Positions 18,264-28,800 of a stretch of DNA of 64,000 bases are shown piece after piece. Every line of letters starts with the position of its first letter. Position 1 is the stretch's first letter. Under the pieces are notes generated by a model, which was given only the letters and a program-made list of their open reading frames with translations, did not search any database and was not told the DNA's origin. The DNA is taken from NCBI RefSeq assembly GCF_015476115.1, contig NZ_CP064295.1, positions 1,110,001 to 1,174,000 of the forward strand. Direction: 5' to 3'. The position numbers were made by a program, and so were the translations under genes. Origin of the DNA: Aegicerativicinus sediminis. GTDB taxonomy: Bacteria > Bacteroidota > Bacteroidia > Flavobacteriales > Flavobacteriaceae.

Positions 18264-19739
18264 TTAATTAATATAAATGGATTCGTCTAAAGGAATATTA
18301 TTTGTGTTTTCTTGGACAACCTTTGTACTGTCGTCTATTTTCAATTTTACATTATTAAGTACCCAGTTGGAACTGTAATTTATTTTCCCTGCTGTTTTGG
18401 CGTGAATGGACACATTATTTAGCGTAACACTATCAATAATGGATTCCTTCATTCCATTAACATTAATAGCCCTTTGGGCCCCATTAACTTCAATATTATT
18501 CAAAACTATATTTCTGAAAGTGGGTATTCCTTTGGAAGGTGGCTCGATTTTTTGTAGCATTTTCTTCCAGTGAATTGGAATTGAATCTTCATTAAAACCC
18601 TCTGGAAGTTCAGAATAACTATAACTTGGATTCCAATTCATAGACACTTCCATAAAAGTTCTTACACTATCCATTTTAATATTTTCCATATACACATCTT
18701 CAACGGTTCCTCCTCTAGTAGTTGCAGATTTAATATTTAAACCATTTTTTGTCCCCAGGCCTTTAATATTTGAGGCATAAACATGCCGAATGCTCCCAGC
18801 TGTTTCACTCCCTAAAGTGAATAAACCAGAACCTTGCCTAGCAATGCAATCTTTTATAACTACATATTCTGTAGGTTGGTTTACTCGTTGTCCATCCCAA
18901 TCTCGTCCAGCCTTCAAGCAAAAGTTATCATCATTGCAATCTATATCACAATTTTGAACCAATATCCATTTTGATGAATCGATATCAATACCATCTGTAC
19001 TAGGCCCATGACCTCCAATATTGTTCCGTATGGTTAATCCGTCAACAGTTATATAGCTTGAATAGAGTACTTGAACTGTCCAAAAACCAGCTCGTTGAAT
19101 ATTGAGTTCCTTTAACTGTACATTTTCACTATTTGAAATTAAAAAGGTTCTAGGTCGTTTGGCATCGTAATCTACGATCCAACGCAGCCCACGAGGTTCA
19201 TAGTCGTTTTTTCGCAAATCCCAATAATAATCCCAAAACACTTTTCCTTGTCCATCAACCAAACCACTACCTTCAATAATGACATTATTTTGATTTCGAA
19301 CATTTATTAATGCAGCTGGCCAAACCATTTCTACTCCCGCTACCCGAGTATCTATTTCCTTATAGTCCTTAATATCTTCACTGCCCAATAGAACTACTCC
19401 AGATGGAATTTCAAATCTTATATTCTCTTTAATAAAAATAGATCCAGATAGGTAATTCCCTTCATTAAAGGTTACCGTTCCTCCTCCATTTTTAGCACAT
19501 TCGTCAATCGCCCTTTGTATAGCATCCGTGCTTAAAGTCTTACCATCGCCAGTCGCACCAAAGTCGTTTACATAATAAATCGCTTCTGGTATACTAACCT
19601 CTTTTGATCCAACTTCATCTATCCATTCAGGTACAGATAAATGTGTTTTTCCTGCCCTTTCCTCAGTCTCGTTTTTTCCATTTTTACAACACCATACTAA
19701 TGGAATTAGGACGATAAAGGCATATGTTTTAAATTTCAT
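18264..19739 (-). CDS. GH28 polygalacturonase/rhamnogalacturonan hydrolase, lipoprotein
   Basis: Right-handed beta-helix hydrolase acting on galacturonic-acid linkages of homogalacturonan or rhamnogalacturonan. Lipoprotein signal (PLVWCC). The N-terminal part has the pectate-lyase-3-like start NDFGATGDGKT. The GH28 active-site blocks are present: NCDIDCNDDNFCLKAG (catalytic Asp cluster), GSGLFTLGSE and GLNIKSATTRGG (the usual RIK region). 491 aa fits exo-acting bacterial GH28. It is the first gene of the minus operon, and its promoter with a CAGGA-type element lies divergently at 19763-19800. Confidence 0.93.
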   Translation of the reverse strand: MKFKTYAFIVLIPLVWCCKNGKNETEERAGKTHLSVPEWIDEVGSKEVSIPEAIYYVNDFGATGDGKTLSTDAIQRAIDECAKNGGGTVTFNEGNYLSGSIFIKENIRFEIPSGVVLLGSEDIKDYKEIDTRVAGVEMVWPAALINVRNQNNVIIEGSGLVDGQGKVFWDYYWDLRKNDYEPRGLRWIVDYDAKRPRTFLISNSENVQLKELNIQRAGFWTVQVLYSSYITVDGLTIRNNIGGHGPSTDGIDIDSSKWILVQNCDIDCNDDNFCLKAGRDWDGQRVNQPTEYVVIKDCIARQGSGLFTLGSETAGSIRHVYASNIKGLGTKNGLNIKSATTRGGTVEDVYMENIKMDSVRTFMEVSMNWNPSYSYSELPEGFNEDSIPIHWKKMLQKIEPPSKGIPTFRNIVLNNIEVNGAQRAINVNGMKESIIDSVTLNNVSIHAKTAGKINYSSNWVLNNVKLKIDDSTKVVQENTNNIPLDESIYIN

Positions 19740-19762
19740 ATAATCATTGATTCTTGAGTTGG

Positions 19763-19800
19763 TTAAGATAGGTCGACCATTAAAAAAATGTGTCCTGTAC
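19763..19800 (-). promoter_or_regulatory. GH28-operon promoter with CAGGA-type element
   Basis: On the minus strand, GTACAGGA occupies 19800-19793 and a -7-like TATCTTAA occupies 19770-19763, exactly 22 bp apart. It faces away from the matching element at 19851-19888, so both divergent operons have their own copy. Upstream, the stretch ACTACATAA also recurs before the rhamnose operon's element. Confidence 0.6.
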
Positions 19801-19850
19801 TATTATGTAGTTAGTTTAAGAAGGGTTTTTCAATAACCTATAACCTAATG

Positions 19851-19888
19851 GTACAGGATAGTTGAATAACCTGAATAGGATATTTTTA
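19851..19888 (+). promoter_or_regulatory. SGNH-GH2 operon promoter with CAGGA-type element
   Basis: GTACAGGA at 19851-19858, then 22 bp, then TATTTTTA at 19881-19888. The predicted transcript would start only about 10 nt before the ATG at 19904, which also argues against the TTG start at 19862 lying inside the promoter. Confidence 0.6.
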
Positions 19889-19903
19889 AATCAAAATCCG
19901 AGC

Positions 19904-21208
19904 ATGTTGAAATGTAAATTTCTTTTATTCCTTACCCTCTTTCAAATAGCATTTAATGGATATTCTCAACAAGACCAGAATTTTACCAAATCTTTTATAT
20001 TCAGTAAATACACCAATTCTATTGACACGGCTGTTAAGCAACCTCTGACATACAATGAAGATTTGGGTTATGGCTTCGATTTCGATACTGCTGAAAATGT
20101 AAATTTTGAAGCTGATTTTGTAACCACAAAAAGTTCATTTTACTTTTCGGTAAAAGTTCCTGAAGGCAATTACAAAATAGAGGTTGATTTAATAGGAAGC
20201 CCAGAAACAACTACCACTATAAAAGCCGAATCTAGACGATTAATGCTAAAGGAGTGGACACCTGCCAAAAAGGAGAATTTGCAATTTTCATTTTCAGTAA
20301 ATGTAAGAATCCCTAAAATATCCGATGAAAAAAGTATTGCCATTAAGGCGAGAGATAGCAATCAATTAAACTGGGACAATAAACTAACATTGGAATTTTT
20401 GGGCCAACCAAAAGTGAAAAAAATTAAAATTGTTTCAGACCCTAGCGCTAAAACAATCTTTTTGGCAGGCGACTCAACTGTAACTGATCAAGATTTAGAG
20501 CCATGGGCATCATGGGGTCAATTTATTACCAATTATTTTACTGAAGAAGTGGTGATAGCAAACTATGCAGAATCTGGTGCTTCATTAAGATCTTTTAAGG
20601 CAACAAATAGGTTTTCAAAAATTTTAGAAACTATGAGGCCAGGTGACTATCTCTTTATTGAATTTGGCCATAACGATGAAAAAATTAAAGGAGAAGGTAA
20701 TGGAGCTTGGGGTCTATATAGCAATTTATTGAGAGAATTTACAAAAGAGTTTCAAGAGAGAAATGGAAAAGTAATCTTACTCACTCCAACTCAACGACGG
20801 GCCTTTAACGCGAATGGATCATTAATGGATACCCATGGAGATTTCCCAAAAGCTGTGCGACTAGCTGCAAAGGATATGGAAATTCCTCTTATAGATTTAA
20901 CACATTTTACAACTCAAATGTATAATGCGTGGGGAGATGAGGGCTCCCGCAAAGCCTTTGTTCAATATGCTGCCAATACCTTCCCCGGACAAACTGAGAC
21001 CCTAGAAGATAATACTCATTTTAATAGTTTCGGAGCTAATGAAATTGCGAGGGTGGTGGTTCAGGAAATTAAGAACCAGCATCTAGAGATCGAAGGTTAT
21101 TTAAGAGATGCCATTCCAGCATACGATTCGAAAAAACCCAATAGTTTTAATAAATGGACGCTACCAATGAGTCCAAGATTTGAAAGTAAAAAACCAGATG
21201 GAAATTAA
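19904..21208 (+). CDS. SGNH/GDSL acetylesterase, rhamnogalacturonan acetylesterase type (CE12-like)
   Basis: Probably removes acetyl groups from galacturonate of rhamnogalacturonan. I start at the ATG at 19904, which gives signal peptide MLKCKFLLFLTLFQIAFNGYSQ; the TTG at 19862 would overlap the promoter. An N-terminal beta-sandwich domain (about 25-170) precedes the SGNH hydrolase domain, whose blocks are all present: FLAGDSTV (Ser), AESGASLRSF (Gly), FIEFGHND (Asn) and DNTHFNSFGA (Asp/His). Its last 11 bp overlap the GH2 gene, so the two are translationally coupled. Confidence 0.9.
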   Translation: MLKCKFLLFLTLFQIAFNGYSQQDQNFTKSFIFSKYTNSIDTAVKQPLTYNEDLGYGFDFDTAENVNFEADFVTTKSSFYFSVKVPEGNYKIEVDLIGSPETTTTIKAESRRLMLKEWTPAKKENLQFSFSVNVRIPKISDEKSIAIKARDSNQLNWDNKLTLEFLGQPKVKKIKIVSDPSAKTIFLAGDSTVTDQDLEPWASWGQFITNYFTEEVVIANYAESGASLRSFKATNRFSKILETMRPGDYLFIEFGHNDEKIKGEGNGAWGLYSNLLREFTKEFQERNGKVILLTPTQRRAFNANGSLMDTHGDFPKAVRLAAKDMEIPLIDLTHFTTQMYNAWGDEGSRKAFVQYAANTFPGQTETLEDNTHFNSFGANEIARVVVQEIKNQHLEIEGYLRDAIPAYDSKKPNSFNKWTLPMSPRFESKKPDGN

Positions 21209-24071
21209 CTCCCAACAAAAATATCACTTAGTGAAACTGCTTGTAATTGCAATAAGTTCCCTCACTTATTTACAAGGATTCTCCCAAGAAACTGAAATAA
21301 AATACCTCTCTGGCACAGATTTCAAAAACCCTGTTAGTTGGGAATTCATGTGTTCCGATGGACGAAATAGTAATGTTTGGACCTCAATTAATGTGCCTTC
21401 GAATTGGGAATTGGAAGGGTTCGGAGAATATACATATGGTAGATGGTATAAAGAATTGAATGAAAAAGAGCCAAGTAAAGAAGAGGGATTTTATAGGTAT
21501 GAATTCGATATACCCTCAGAATATAAAGGAAAAAATATAACAATTGTTTTTGGTGGTGCAATGACTGATACGGAAGTTAAGATCAATGGAAAGCTTGCTG
21601 GGCCAATTCACCAAGGCGGATTCTATGAATTTAAATACGACATCACCAAACTTTTAAACTACGGCAAGCAAAACATTTTGGAAGTTAAGGTTTCAAAACA
21701 TAGCAACAATGAAACTGTAAATAACGCCGAAAGAAAAACTGATTGGTGGTTGTTTGGAGGGATTTATAGACCTGTGTGGTTAGAAATAAATCCTTTTTCC
21801 TACATAAAACATGTGGCCGTTGATGCGAAAATGGATGGTTCCCTTACGGCAGATTTAGAATTAGTAAATATTCCAAACAATACAGAGATTCAAGCTGTTA
21901 TTATCCCATTGGAAGGATCTGCGGAATTTCAATCATTTCAATTCCCAATAAACAGTAAAGCCAACTCAACTTCAATAAAGGCAAAATGGGAAGGAATAAA
22001 ATCTTGGAATCCAGAATCACCTGATTTATACACCTTGGAATTACAACTTAAACAAGGAAGCAAAATCCTTCATAAATATTCTACTCGAATTGGTTTTAGA
22101 ACATTAGAGTTCTTGAAAAAAGATGGAATATATGTTAATGGAAAAAAGATTTTAATGAAGGGTATAAATAGGCATTCCATTTGGCCTGAATCTGGCAGAA
22201 GCACCGATAAGGAAATCAGCATAATGGATGTTAACCTACTTAAGGATATGAATATGAATGCCGTGCGTTTTCATTATCCTCCCGATGACCATTTTCTGGA
22301 AGTCTGCGATTCTTTAGGCCTCTTTGTTCTAGATGAGTTGGCTGGTTGGCAGAATGGCTATGATACTGAAACAGGCACGAAACTAATTAAAGAAATGGTG
22401 CAAAGGGATGTTAACCATCCCTCAGTTATAATTTGGGACCATGGCAATGAAGGCGGGTGGAATTATGAAATTGACGATGTTTTTCACCAATTTGATCCAC
22501 AAAAGCGAATAGTGATTCATCCTTGGGCAGATTTTAATGGTTGGGATACTCATCATTATCCCACCTATTTAACAGGAATGCATCGTTTTAACAATGGAGA
22601 AAATGTCTTTTTCCCGACAGAGTTTATGCATGGAACTTATGATAATGGTATAGGTGCCGGATTAAAAGATTTTTGGGAACGTTATAGTAAAAGTCCGCTA
22701 TTTGCAGGTGGTTTTATATGGGCAATGCTAGACGAAGCCGTTTTACGTTCAGATTGGTCTGGCGATGAAAAATATGACTCCAAGGGAAATTTGGCAGCAG
22801 ATGGTGTGTTAGGACCACATAGAGAAAAGGAAGGGAGTTTTTTTGCGGTCAAGGAAATTTGGGCGCCCATTCAATTTCAACCAAAATCAATTACATCAAC
22901 TTTTGATGGTTCATTTTTCATTAAAAACGACTACATCTATACCAACCTTAAAGATTGCAGCATGAGTTATAGGGTTTTTAAAATTGAAGAAAACGCACTC
23001 TATTCTGATAAGACTTCTAAAGTAATTGCCTCCAATTTTATCAAACTTGAAAATATAATTCCAGGTGAAACACGACGAATTCATTTTGATTTGCCTCAAA
23101 ATTTTTTTGAGGGAGATTGGTTAGAAATTAATGCGAAAGACAAATTTGGTAGAGAAATATACACTTGGACTTGGCCAATTCACCGAGCACCAGATTTAAC
23201 ACAGAAATTATTGCTAAAGGATGGTCCAAACAAAAAAGTATCAGTAACAAAAAATGCAACCAATGTTACCTTAACCAATGGCGATATTAAGATTGTTCTA
23301 AATTCCATATCTGGGGAATTAGGAGAAGTAACAAACCGCAATGGAAAGATCCCTTTTGCAAATGGTCCAAAACCTGTGGGAATGAAAGCAAAAGTAAAAG
23401 GTGTAACCATTGAAGAGACCAATCAAGGAGCTATTTGTTCATTCAACTATGCTGGAGGGATAACCACTGCTAATTGGACACTATTTAATGATGGAAGATT
23501 AAAATTAGAACTTGTTTTTTTGAAGGACGCAGGAAGGAACAACGGATTTGACGGCGCCTTTTTTGAAGGTTCAATAAGTGCTTTTGGTGTTAGTTTTGAT
23601 TTTCCGGAAGAAGGTGTCAAAAATTTTAAATGGCTTGGCAATGGTCCATACCATGTCTGGAAAAATCGTATAAGTGGAACCGAATTTGGACTTTGGGAAA
23701 AGGATTATAACAACACCATTACCGGCGAAAGTTTTGAAAACTTAATTTATCCAGAATTTAAAGGGTACCATACAAATTTCATCGGTGGAAGCTTAAATAC
23801 TGAAAGGGGGAGCATTCGGTTCTTTAGTGAACAAGACAATTTATTTTTGAGATTATTTACACCCGATTTTCCAAAAAAAGACGTCTCCCAAGTTTTTCCA
23901 CAACCTGAATTTCCAATAGGAGACATTTCATTTTTATATGAAATTCCTGCAATGCGAGCCTTTAAACCTTTGGAACATCAAGGACCAGAAAGTCAGCCTA
24001 CAAATATTCGTATTAAAAATGGTGACGATGGTATTCCCATGGTGATATGGTTCGATTTTAGAGATAATTGA
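21198..24071 (+). CDS. GH2 beta-galactosidase-like glycosidase
   Basis: Exported GH2 enzyme, probably trimming beta-galactosyl or beta-glucuronyl side chains. The ATG at 21198 is preferred over TTG at 21180; it gives a signal peptide ending LQGFSQ. Domain order is the family's: sugar-binding jelly roll (about 30-200), immunoglobulin-like domain, TIM barrel, then a C-terminal beta-galactosidase small-chain-like domain. The acid/base Glu lies in WDHGNEGGWN and the probable nucleophile in FFPTEFMHG. RHSIWPESGRST resembles the start of the GH2 barrel. 957 aa. It overlaps the esterase before it by 11 bp and stops 5 bp before the next start. Confidence 0.9.
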   Translation: MEINSQQKYHLVKLLVIAISSLTYLQGFSQETEIKYLSGTDFKNPVSWEFMCSDGRNSNVWTSINVPSNWELEGFGEYTYGRWYKELNEKEPSKEEGFYRYEFDIPSEYKGKNITIVFGGAMTDTEVKINGKLAGPIHQGGFYEFKYDITKLLNYGKQNILEVKVSKHSNNETVNNAERKTDWWLFGGIYRPVWLEINPFSYIKHVAVDAKMDGSLTADLELVNIPNNTEIQAVIIPLEGSAEFQSFQFPINSKANSTSIKAKWEGIKSWNPESPDLYTLELQLKQGSKILHKYSTRIGFRTLEFLKKDGIYVNGKKILMKGINRHSIWPESGRSTDKEISIMDVNLLKDMNMNAVRFHYPPDDHFLEVCDSLGLFVLDELAGWQNGYDTETGTKLIKEMVQRDVNHPSVIIWDHGNEGGWNYEIDDVFHQFDPQKRIVIHPWADFNGWDTHHYPTYLTGMHRFNNGENVFFPTEFMHGTYDNGIGAGLKDFWERYSKSPLFAGGFIWAMLDEAVLRSDWSGDEKYDSKGNLAADGVLGPHREKEGSFFAVKEIWAPIQFQPKSITSTFDGSFFIKNDYIYTNLKDCSMSYRVFKIEENALYSDKTSKVIASNFIKLENIIPGETRRIHFDLPQNFFEGDWLEINAKDKFGREIYTWTWPIHRAPDLTQKLLLKDGPNKKVSVTKNATNVTLTNGDIKIVLNSISGELGEVTNRNGKIPFANGPKPVGMKAKVKGVTIEETNQGAICSFNYAGGITTANWTLFNDGRLKLELVFLKDAGRNNGFDGAFFEGSISAFGVSFDFPEEGVKNFKWLGNGPYHVWKNRISGTEFGLWEKDYNNTITGESFENLIYPEFKGYHTNFIGGSLNTERGSIRFFSEQDNLFLRLFTPDFPKKDVSQVFPQPEFPIGDISFLYEIPAMRAFKPLEHQGPESQPTNIRIKNGDDGIPMVIWFDFRDN

Positions 24072-24076
24072 TTTAT

Positions 24077-25579
24077 ATGAAACCAATACAATTAATTATA
24101 GTCCTCCTTTTAATGGTTCTTACAACAAATTGTCAAAAAGAACCGTACGTTAAACCAACAGTATTCTTGGTTGGTGATTCAACAGTTAAAAATGGAAAAG
24201 GTGATGGTGCAGGTGGCCTCTGGGGGTGGGGAGATTTTATTGGCCAGTATTTAGACACTACTAAAGTATCGGTGGAAAATCATGCCCTTGGGGGTACAAG
24301 TAGTAGAACTTACCAAAATTTAGGTTTGTGGGATTCCGTTTATCACAGATTAAAGAAAGGCGATTACGTCTTAATTCAGTTTGGACATAATGACAATGGT
24401 CCGGTAAATGATACTTTTCGCGCAAGGGGAACTATTAAAGGAATTGGTGATGAAACCGAAGAAATCGACAATTTGATTACTAAAAAACATGAAATTGTCC
24501 ACAGCTATGGATGGTATATTAAGAAAATAGCTGAACAAACTAAAGAAAAGGGAGCCATTCCTATAATCATGTCTCCAATTCCAAGGAATATTTGGACGGA
24601 CGGTAAAGTGCCGCGAAATAATCAAACCTATGGTTTATGGTCAAAGCAAATTGCTAAAATCACTGATGCAACGATTATTGACTTAAACTCAAAAATGGCT
24701 GACACACTCGAACAATTTGGGGAAGAAAAAGTTACCGATAACTACTTTTACAGCAAAGATCATACGCATACCTCGGCAGCGGGTGCTGTCTTGGCTGCTT
24801 CTATTATTATTAATGGAATTTCAAAAACCTCGAATTCCTTAAAGAAATATGTGATTGAAAAGCCACAAATACATTTTCCTAAAAGAAAGAATCTCTTTCT
24901 TATTGGCGACTCAACAATGGCTGAAAACGGAAATGAAAATGCTGTAGGTTGGGGAGTGCCGTTTCCCAAATATATTGACACTTTTAGGGTTAAAGTAATT
25001 AATAAAGCGAGAGGAGGAAGAAGCAGCCGTACTTTTATTGATGAAGGTCTTTGGGATGATGCCTTATCAGAATTTCAAAAAGGAGATTTCGTGTTGATTC
25101 AATTTGGGCACAACGATGCGGGCAATATTGACAAAGAAAAATACCGAGGATCTTTGAATGGAATTGGCGAGGAGATTCAAAACGTTAAACGAGACAGCTT
25201 AATTGAAACAGTCCACACCTACGGATGGTATTTATCTAAAATGATTGACGATACTAGATCGGAAGGTGCAACACCTATCATACTAAGTTTTACACCGAGA
25301 AATGAATGGCCGGGAGGAAAGGTTGAAAGAAGAAACGATACCTATGTTAAATGGGCTGAAGAAGTGGCAAGTAACAAGCAAGTATCTTTTTTGGATGTTC
25401 ACAACTTGGTAGCTGAAAAATATGAAGAACTTGGAATAGAGAAGGTGAAGCCATTCTTTCCCAAGGACCATACACATACAAATTTAAATGGAGCTGAATT
25501 TACTGCCTTTGTTATTGCAAATGCAATAAAAACTTCCAGAGAAATAGGATTAGGCCAATATATTCAGATAAAAAAATAG
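24077..25579 (+). CDS. Tandem SGNH acetylesterase (two CE12-like domains), lipoprotein
   Basis: Two complete SGNH esterase domains in one lipoprotein. The start is the ATG at 24077 (MKPIQLIIVLLLMVLTTNC, lipobox TTNC); TTG at 24068 overlaps the GH2 stop. Domain 1 (about 30-265) has GDSTVKN, GGTSSRTY, IQFGHNDNGP and DHTHTSAAGA. Domain 2 (about 272-500) has GDSTMAEN, GGRSSRTF, IQFGHNDAGN and DHTHTNLNGA. All four SGNH blocks are intact in both, so both should be active. They resemble rhamnogalacturonan acetylesterases. This is the last gene of the esterase-GH2-esterase operon. Confidence 0.9.
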   Translation: MKPIQLIIVLLLMVLTTNCQKEPYVKPTVFLVGDSTVKNGKGDGAGGLWGWGDFIGQYLDTTKVSVENHALGGTSSRTYQNLGLWDSVYHRLKKGDYVLIQFGHNDNGPVNDTFRARGTIKGIGDETEEIDNLITKKHEIVHSYGWYIKKIAEQTKEKGAIPIIMSPIPRNIWTDGKVPRNNQTYGLWSKQIAKITDATIIDLNSKMADTLEQFGEEKVTDNYFYSKDHTHTSAAGAVLAASIIINGISKTSNSLKKYVIEKPQIHFPKRKNLFLIGDSTMAENGNENAVGWGVPFPKYIDTFRVKVINKARGGRSSRTFIDEGLWDDALSEFQKGDFVLIQFGHNDAGNIDKEKYRGSLNGIGEEIQNVKRDSLIETVHTYGWYLSKMIDDTRSEGATPIILSFTPRNEWPGGKVERRNDTYVKWAEEVASNKQVSFLDVHNLVAEKYEELGIEKVKPFFPKDHTHTNLNGAEFTAFVIANAIKTSREIGLGQYIQIKK

Positions 25580-25633
25580 ATTTCACTAACTTAATATTTT
25601 ACATTTTTATTGGCATTTAAAGCAAACAGGTAA

Positions 25634-25671
25634 GTGCAGGATGCTAATTATAAGCCACCCGTCTAATTTTG
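25634..25671 (+). promoter_or_regulatory. SusC2 promoter with CAGGA-type element
   Basis: GTGCAGGA at 25634-25641, 22 bp, then a perfect -7 box TAATTTTG at 25664-25671. The 15-bp block CAGGTAAGTGCAGGA differs from the SusC1 copy (CAGGTAGGTGCAGGA) at one base. The predicted leader to the ATG at 25840 is about 160 nt. Confidence 0.65.
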
Positions 25672-25839
25672 AGATAGATAGAATTTTAACAAAATTTTAT
25701 CATTTATAACTAACAATTGGCTAGGTGATTTTGAGAGAATTTGAATTGCGCAGAATTGATTTCGCAACTCACCATATTTTCTTTCTGTTTATTCCTTTCC
25801 ATTACTTTTAATCAATTCACTAACAAAAAACAATTTTTT

Positions 25840-28800
25840 ATGAAACAATCTTTATGCAGTAAACTGTTTTGTGTCCTATTCTTGTTTATAGGCGCATTGG
25901 CATTTGGCCAAAGTAAAACAGTGACTGGAAATGTAAAAGATCAAAACGGAATGCCGTTAGGAGGGGTGAACATACTTATCCAAAACACCACTAATGGTAC
26001 ACTAACGGATTTTGACGGAAATTTTAGCATTGAAGCTTCGCCTGGTGATATTTTGATTTTCTCTTATGTAGGCATGCAATCGATTACGTTAACCATAGAT
26101 TCCAGATCGACTTACGATGTGGTGATGCAGGAAGATGCCTCACAGCTAGATGAAGTTGTTGTTGTGGGATACGGTACACAAAAGAAATCAGATGTAACAG
26201 GTGCACTCGTTAGTGTAAGTGCCGAAGATATTACTGCTCGACCAGTTACCAATGCTATAGATGCCATCCAAGGTCAGGCTGCTGGTGTAGATATCACTTC
26301 AAATGAGAGACCAGGAGAAATTGGAAGTATAACTGTACGTGGCGTACGTTCCTTAACAGCATCGAATACTCCTTTATATGTTTTGGATGGTATTCCGTTA
26401 ATAACTGGTGGAATTCAAAACATCAACCCTCAGGATATCGAATCCATAGATATTCTTAAAGATGCCTCTGCTACTGCCATTTATGGATCTAGAGGAGCCA
26501 ATGGGGTTGTTATTGTAACAACAAAAAGAGGTAAAAGTGGTAGATTCACCTTAAATTACGATTCTGCCTTAACGATTGATGAAATTCGAGAATTTGCCCC
26601 TCTTTTAAACGCTGGGGAGTTTGTTGAATATCGTCGTTGGGCAAAACACTACGAAAATCCAAACACCTATCCTAGAGGTGATCAACCCACACAAGCTAAT
26701 GATGCCCTAATTTTTACTGGTGATGACACCGCTTTTAATAACATTCTTAGAGGCTGGGAAGGCGGAACTTGGGATGGATCAAAATTAATTTCAACTGATT
26801 GGACTGATTTTGTAACTAGAACTGGTGTAACAACTCAGAACACCTTGAGTGTAAGTGGAGGCTCAGAAAAAATGACTGCTTATGGTTCCTTTGGTTACAC
26901 AGATAACAAGGGTGTTGTAAAAGGACAAGGATTTAAACGATATAACGCTATAGCAAGTGTCGATTTAAAACCAACAGATTGGTTTTCTTTTGGAGCTAAT
27001 TTGAATTCGTCATACGCCATACAAGAATATGGACAATCTACTGCTGGGAACGTCGGTGTATCCGTAAGGGATGGCCTATATGAAAGTGCTCGAACCATTT
27101 TTCAATATACGCTACCTTATGATGATGAAGGTAACCGAATTGAATTCCCAGGTGGAGATATTGCTGTAAAAACAATTATCGATGAAGATAAATATTCACA
27201 AAACCAGAGAACAACCTTACGTGCATTTGGAAGTTTTTATGGCCAAATAGATTTTGGAGCATTCGCTCCAATGCTTGAAGGTTTAAGTTATAGAGTTAAT
27301 TTTGGACCAGATATCGAAACATACAGAGACGGTTTATTTCTTGATGCCAATTCCGTTATTCGAAATGGGTCTGCATATGCTTCCTTGAATAAGAGACAAC
27401 GATTATCATATACCCTTGATAACCTTATCTTTTATAATAGAACTTTTGGTAAACACGATTTTGGTTTAACACTGTTACAGAGTCAAACTCAATTTGAAGA
27501 AGAATCAAGTTCTATGGCGGCGGACAATATCCCGTTTGCTGATCAAAAATGGAATTCATTGGGTTCTGTTAGTAACCTTAGGAGCTGGAATTCAGGTATC
27601 ATAAAAAGATCTCTTCTTTCTTATATGGCTCGTCTAAATTATAGTTATGCCGATAAATATTTATTAACGGTTTCCGGAAGATATGACGGCGCATCTCAAT
27701 TGGCAGATGGAAACAAGTGGGCTTTCTTCCCGAGTGCTGCTTTAGGCTGGAGAATAGACAGAGAAAGTTTCATGGAAAATGCTGATTGGGTAAATCAGCT
27801 AAAATTAAGGCTTGGCGTTGGAGTAGTTGGTAACTCTGCGATTGATCCATATGAAACTAAAGGTCGACTTGATGCGCTATTTTATCCTATAGGTAGCACA
27901 GCTACGGCCGGACAACAAAATGTCTCTACTCTTGCAAACCAAGATTTAGGCTGGGAAGAAACTACGCAATATAACTTAGGTATCGATTTTTCCTTATTTA
28001 GCTCCAGAATAAGTGGACAATTAGATTTTTATAAGTCAAATACTACGGATCTGTTGATGCAAAAAAATATCCCAAGTGTTACAGGATTCCTAAATACTTT
28101 CGCAAATATCGGTGAAACAAAATCCCAAGGGATCGACCTCACTTTAAATACTGTTAATATTAGAACTGATGATTTTGAATGGTCATCCGCGTTTAATGCA
28201 ACATATCAAGACAATGAAATTGTATCCTTGGCAAATGGCAAGGAAGATGATTTGGTAAACCAATGGTTTATAGGGGAATCTCAAGATGTAATTTACGGCT
28301 TCGAGTCAGCAGGAATTTGGCAAGAATCAGATGCTGCTGAAATGGCGTTATTTAACGCCAATGGACATACATTTACCGCCGGTAATGCGCGACCTGTTGA
28401 TCAAAACGGTGATTATATAATAGACGCAAATAACGACCGTGTTATTATCGGAAGTGAGATCCCAAAATACATTCTTGGTCTTACAAATAATTTTAGTTAT
28501 AAGAACATTGAGTTGTCCATTTTTGTTTATGGCCGCATGGGTTATAAATATAATGCCGGAGGTGAAGGCTTAGTTGGTCGATATAATCAAAGAAGAGTGG
28601 ATTATTACACTGCAGCTGATACCAATTCGGATTATCAAAAACCAATTTATTCTGCAGGTTTTGGCGACCAATATTTCGCAACACTTGGTTATGAAAATGG
28701 TTCATTTTTAAAGATACGTAACATAACATTGGCCTACAATTTCTCGGAAAAATTGACTAATAGTTTGGGTATGTCAAGATTTCGTGTTTATGTTCAAGCG

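Noticed and set aside
9210-19739. Ulvan as the sole substrate of the locus
   Set aside because: GH105, sulfatase and rhamnose genes would fit ulvan, but GH28 and three rhamnogalacturonan-type acetylesterase domains point to pectin; ulvan lyases are absent.
25741-25839. TTG at 25741 as SusC2 start
   Set aside because: It adds 33 residues before a normal signal peptide that starts at the ATG at 25840.
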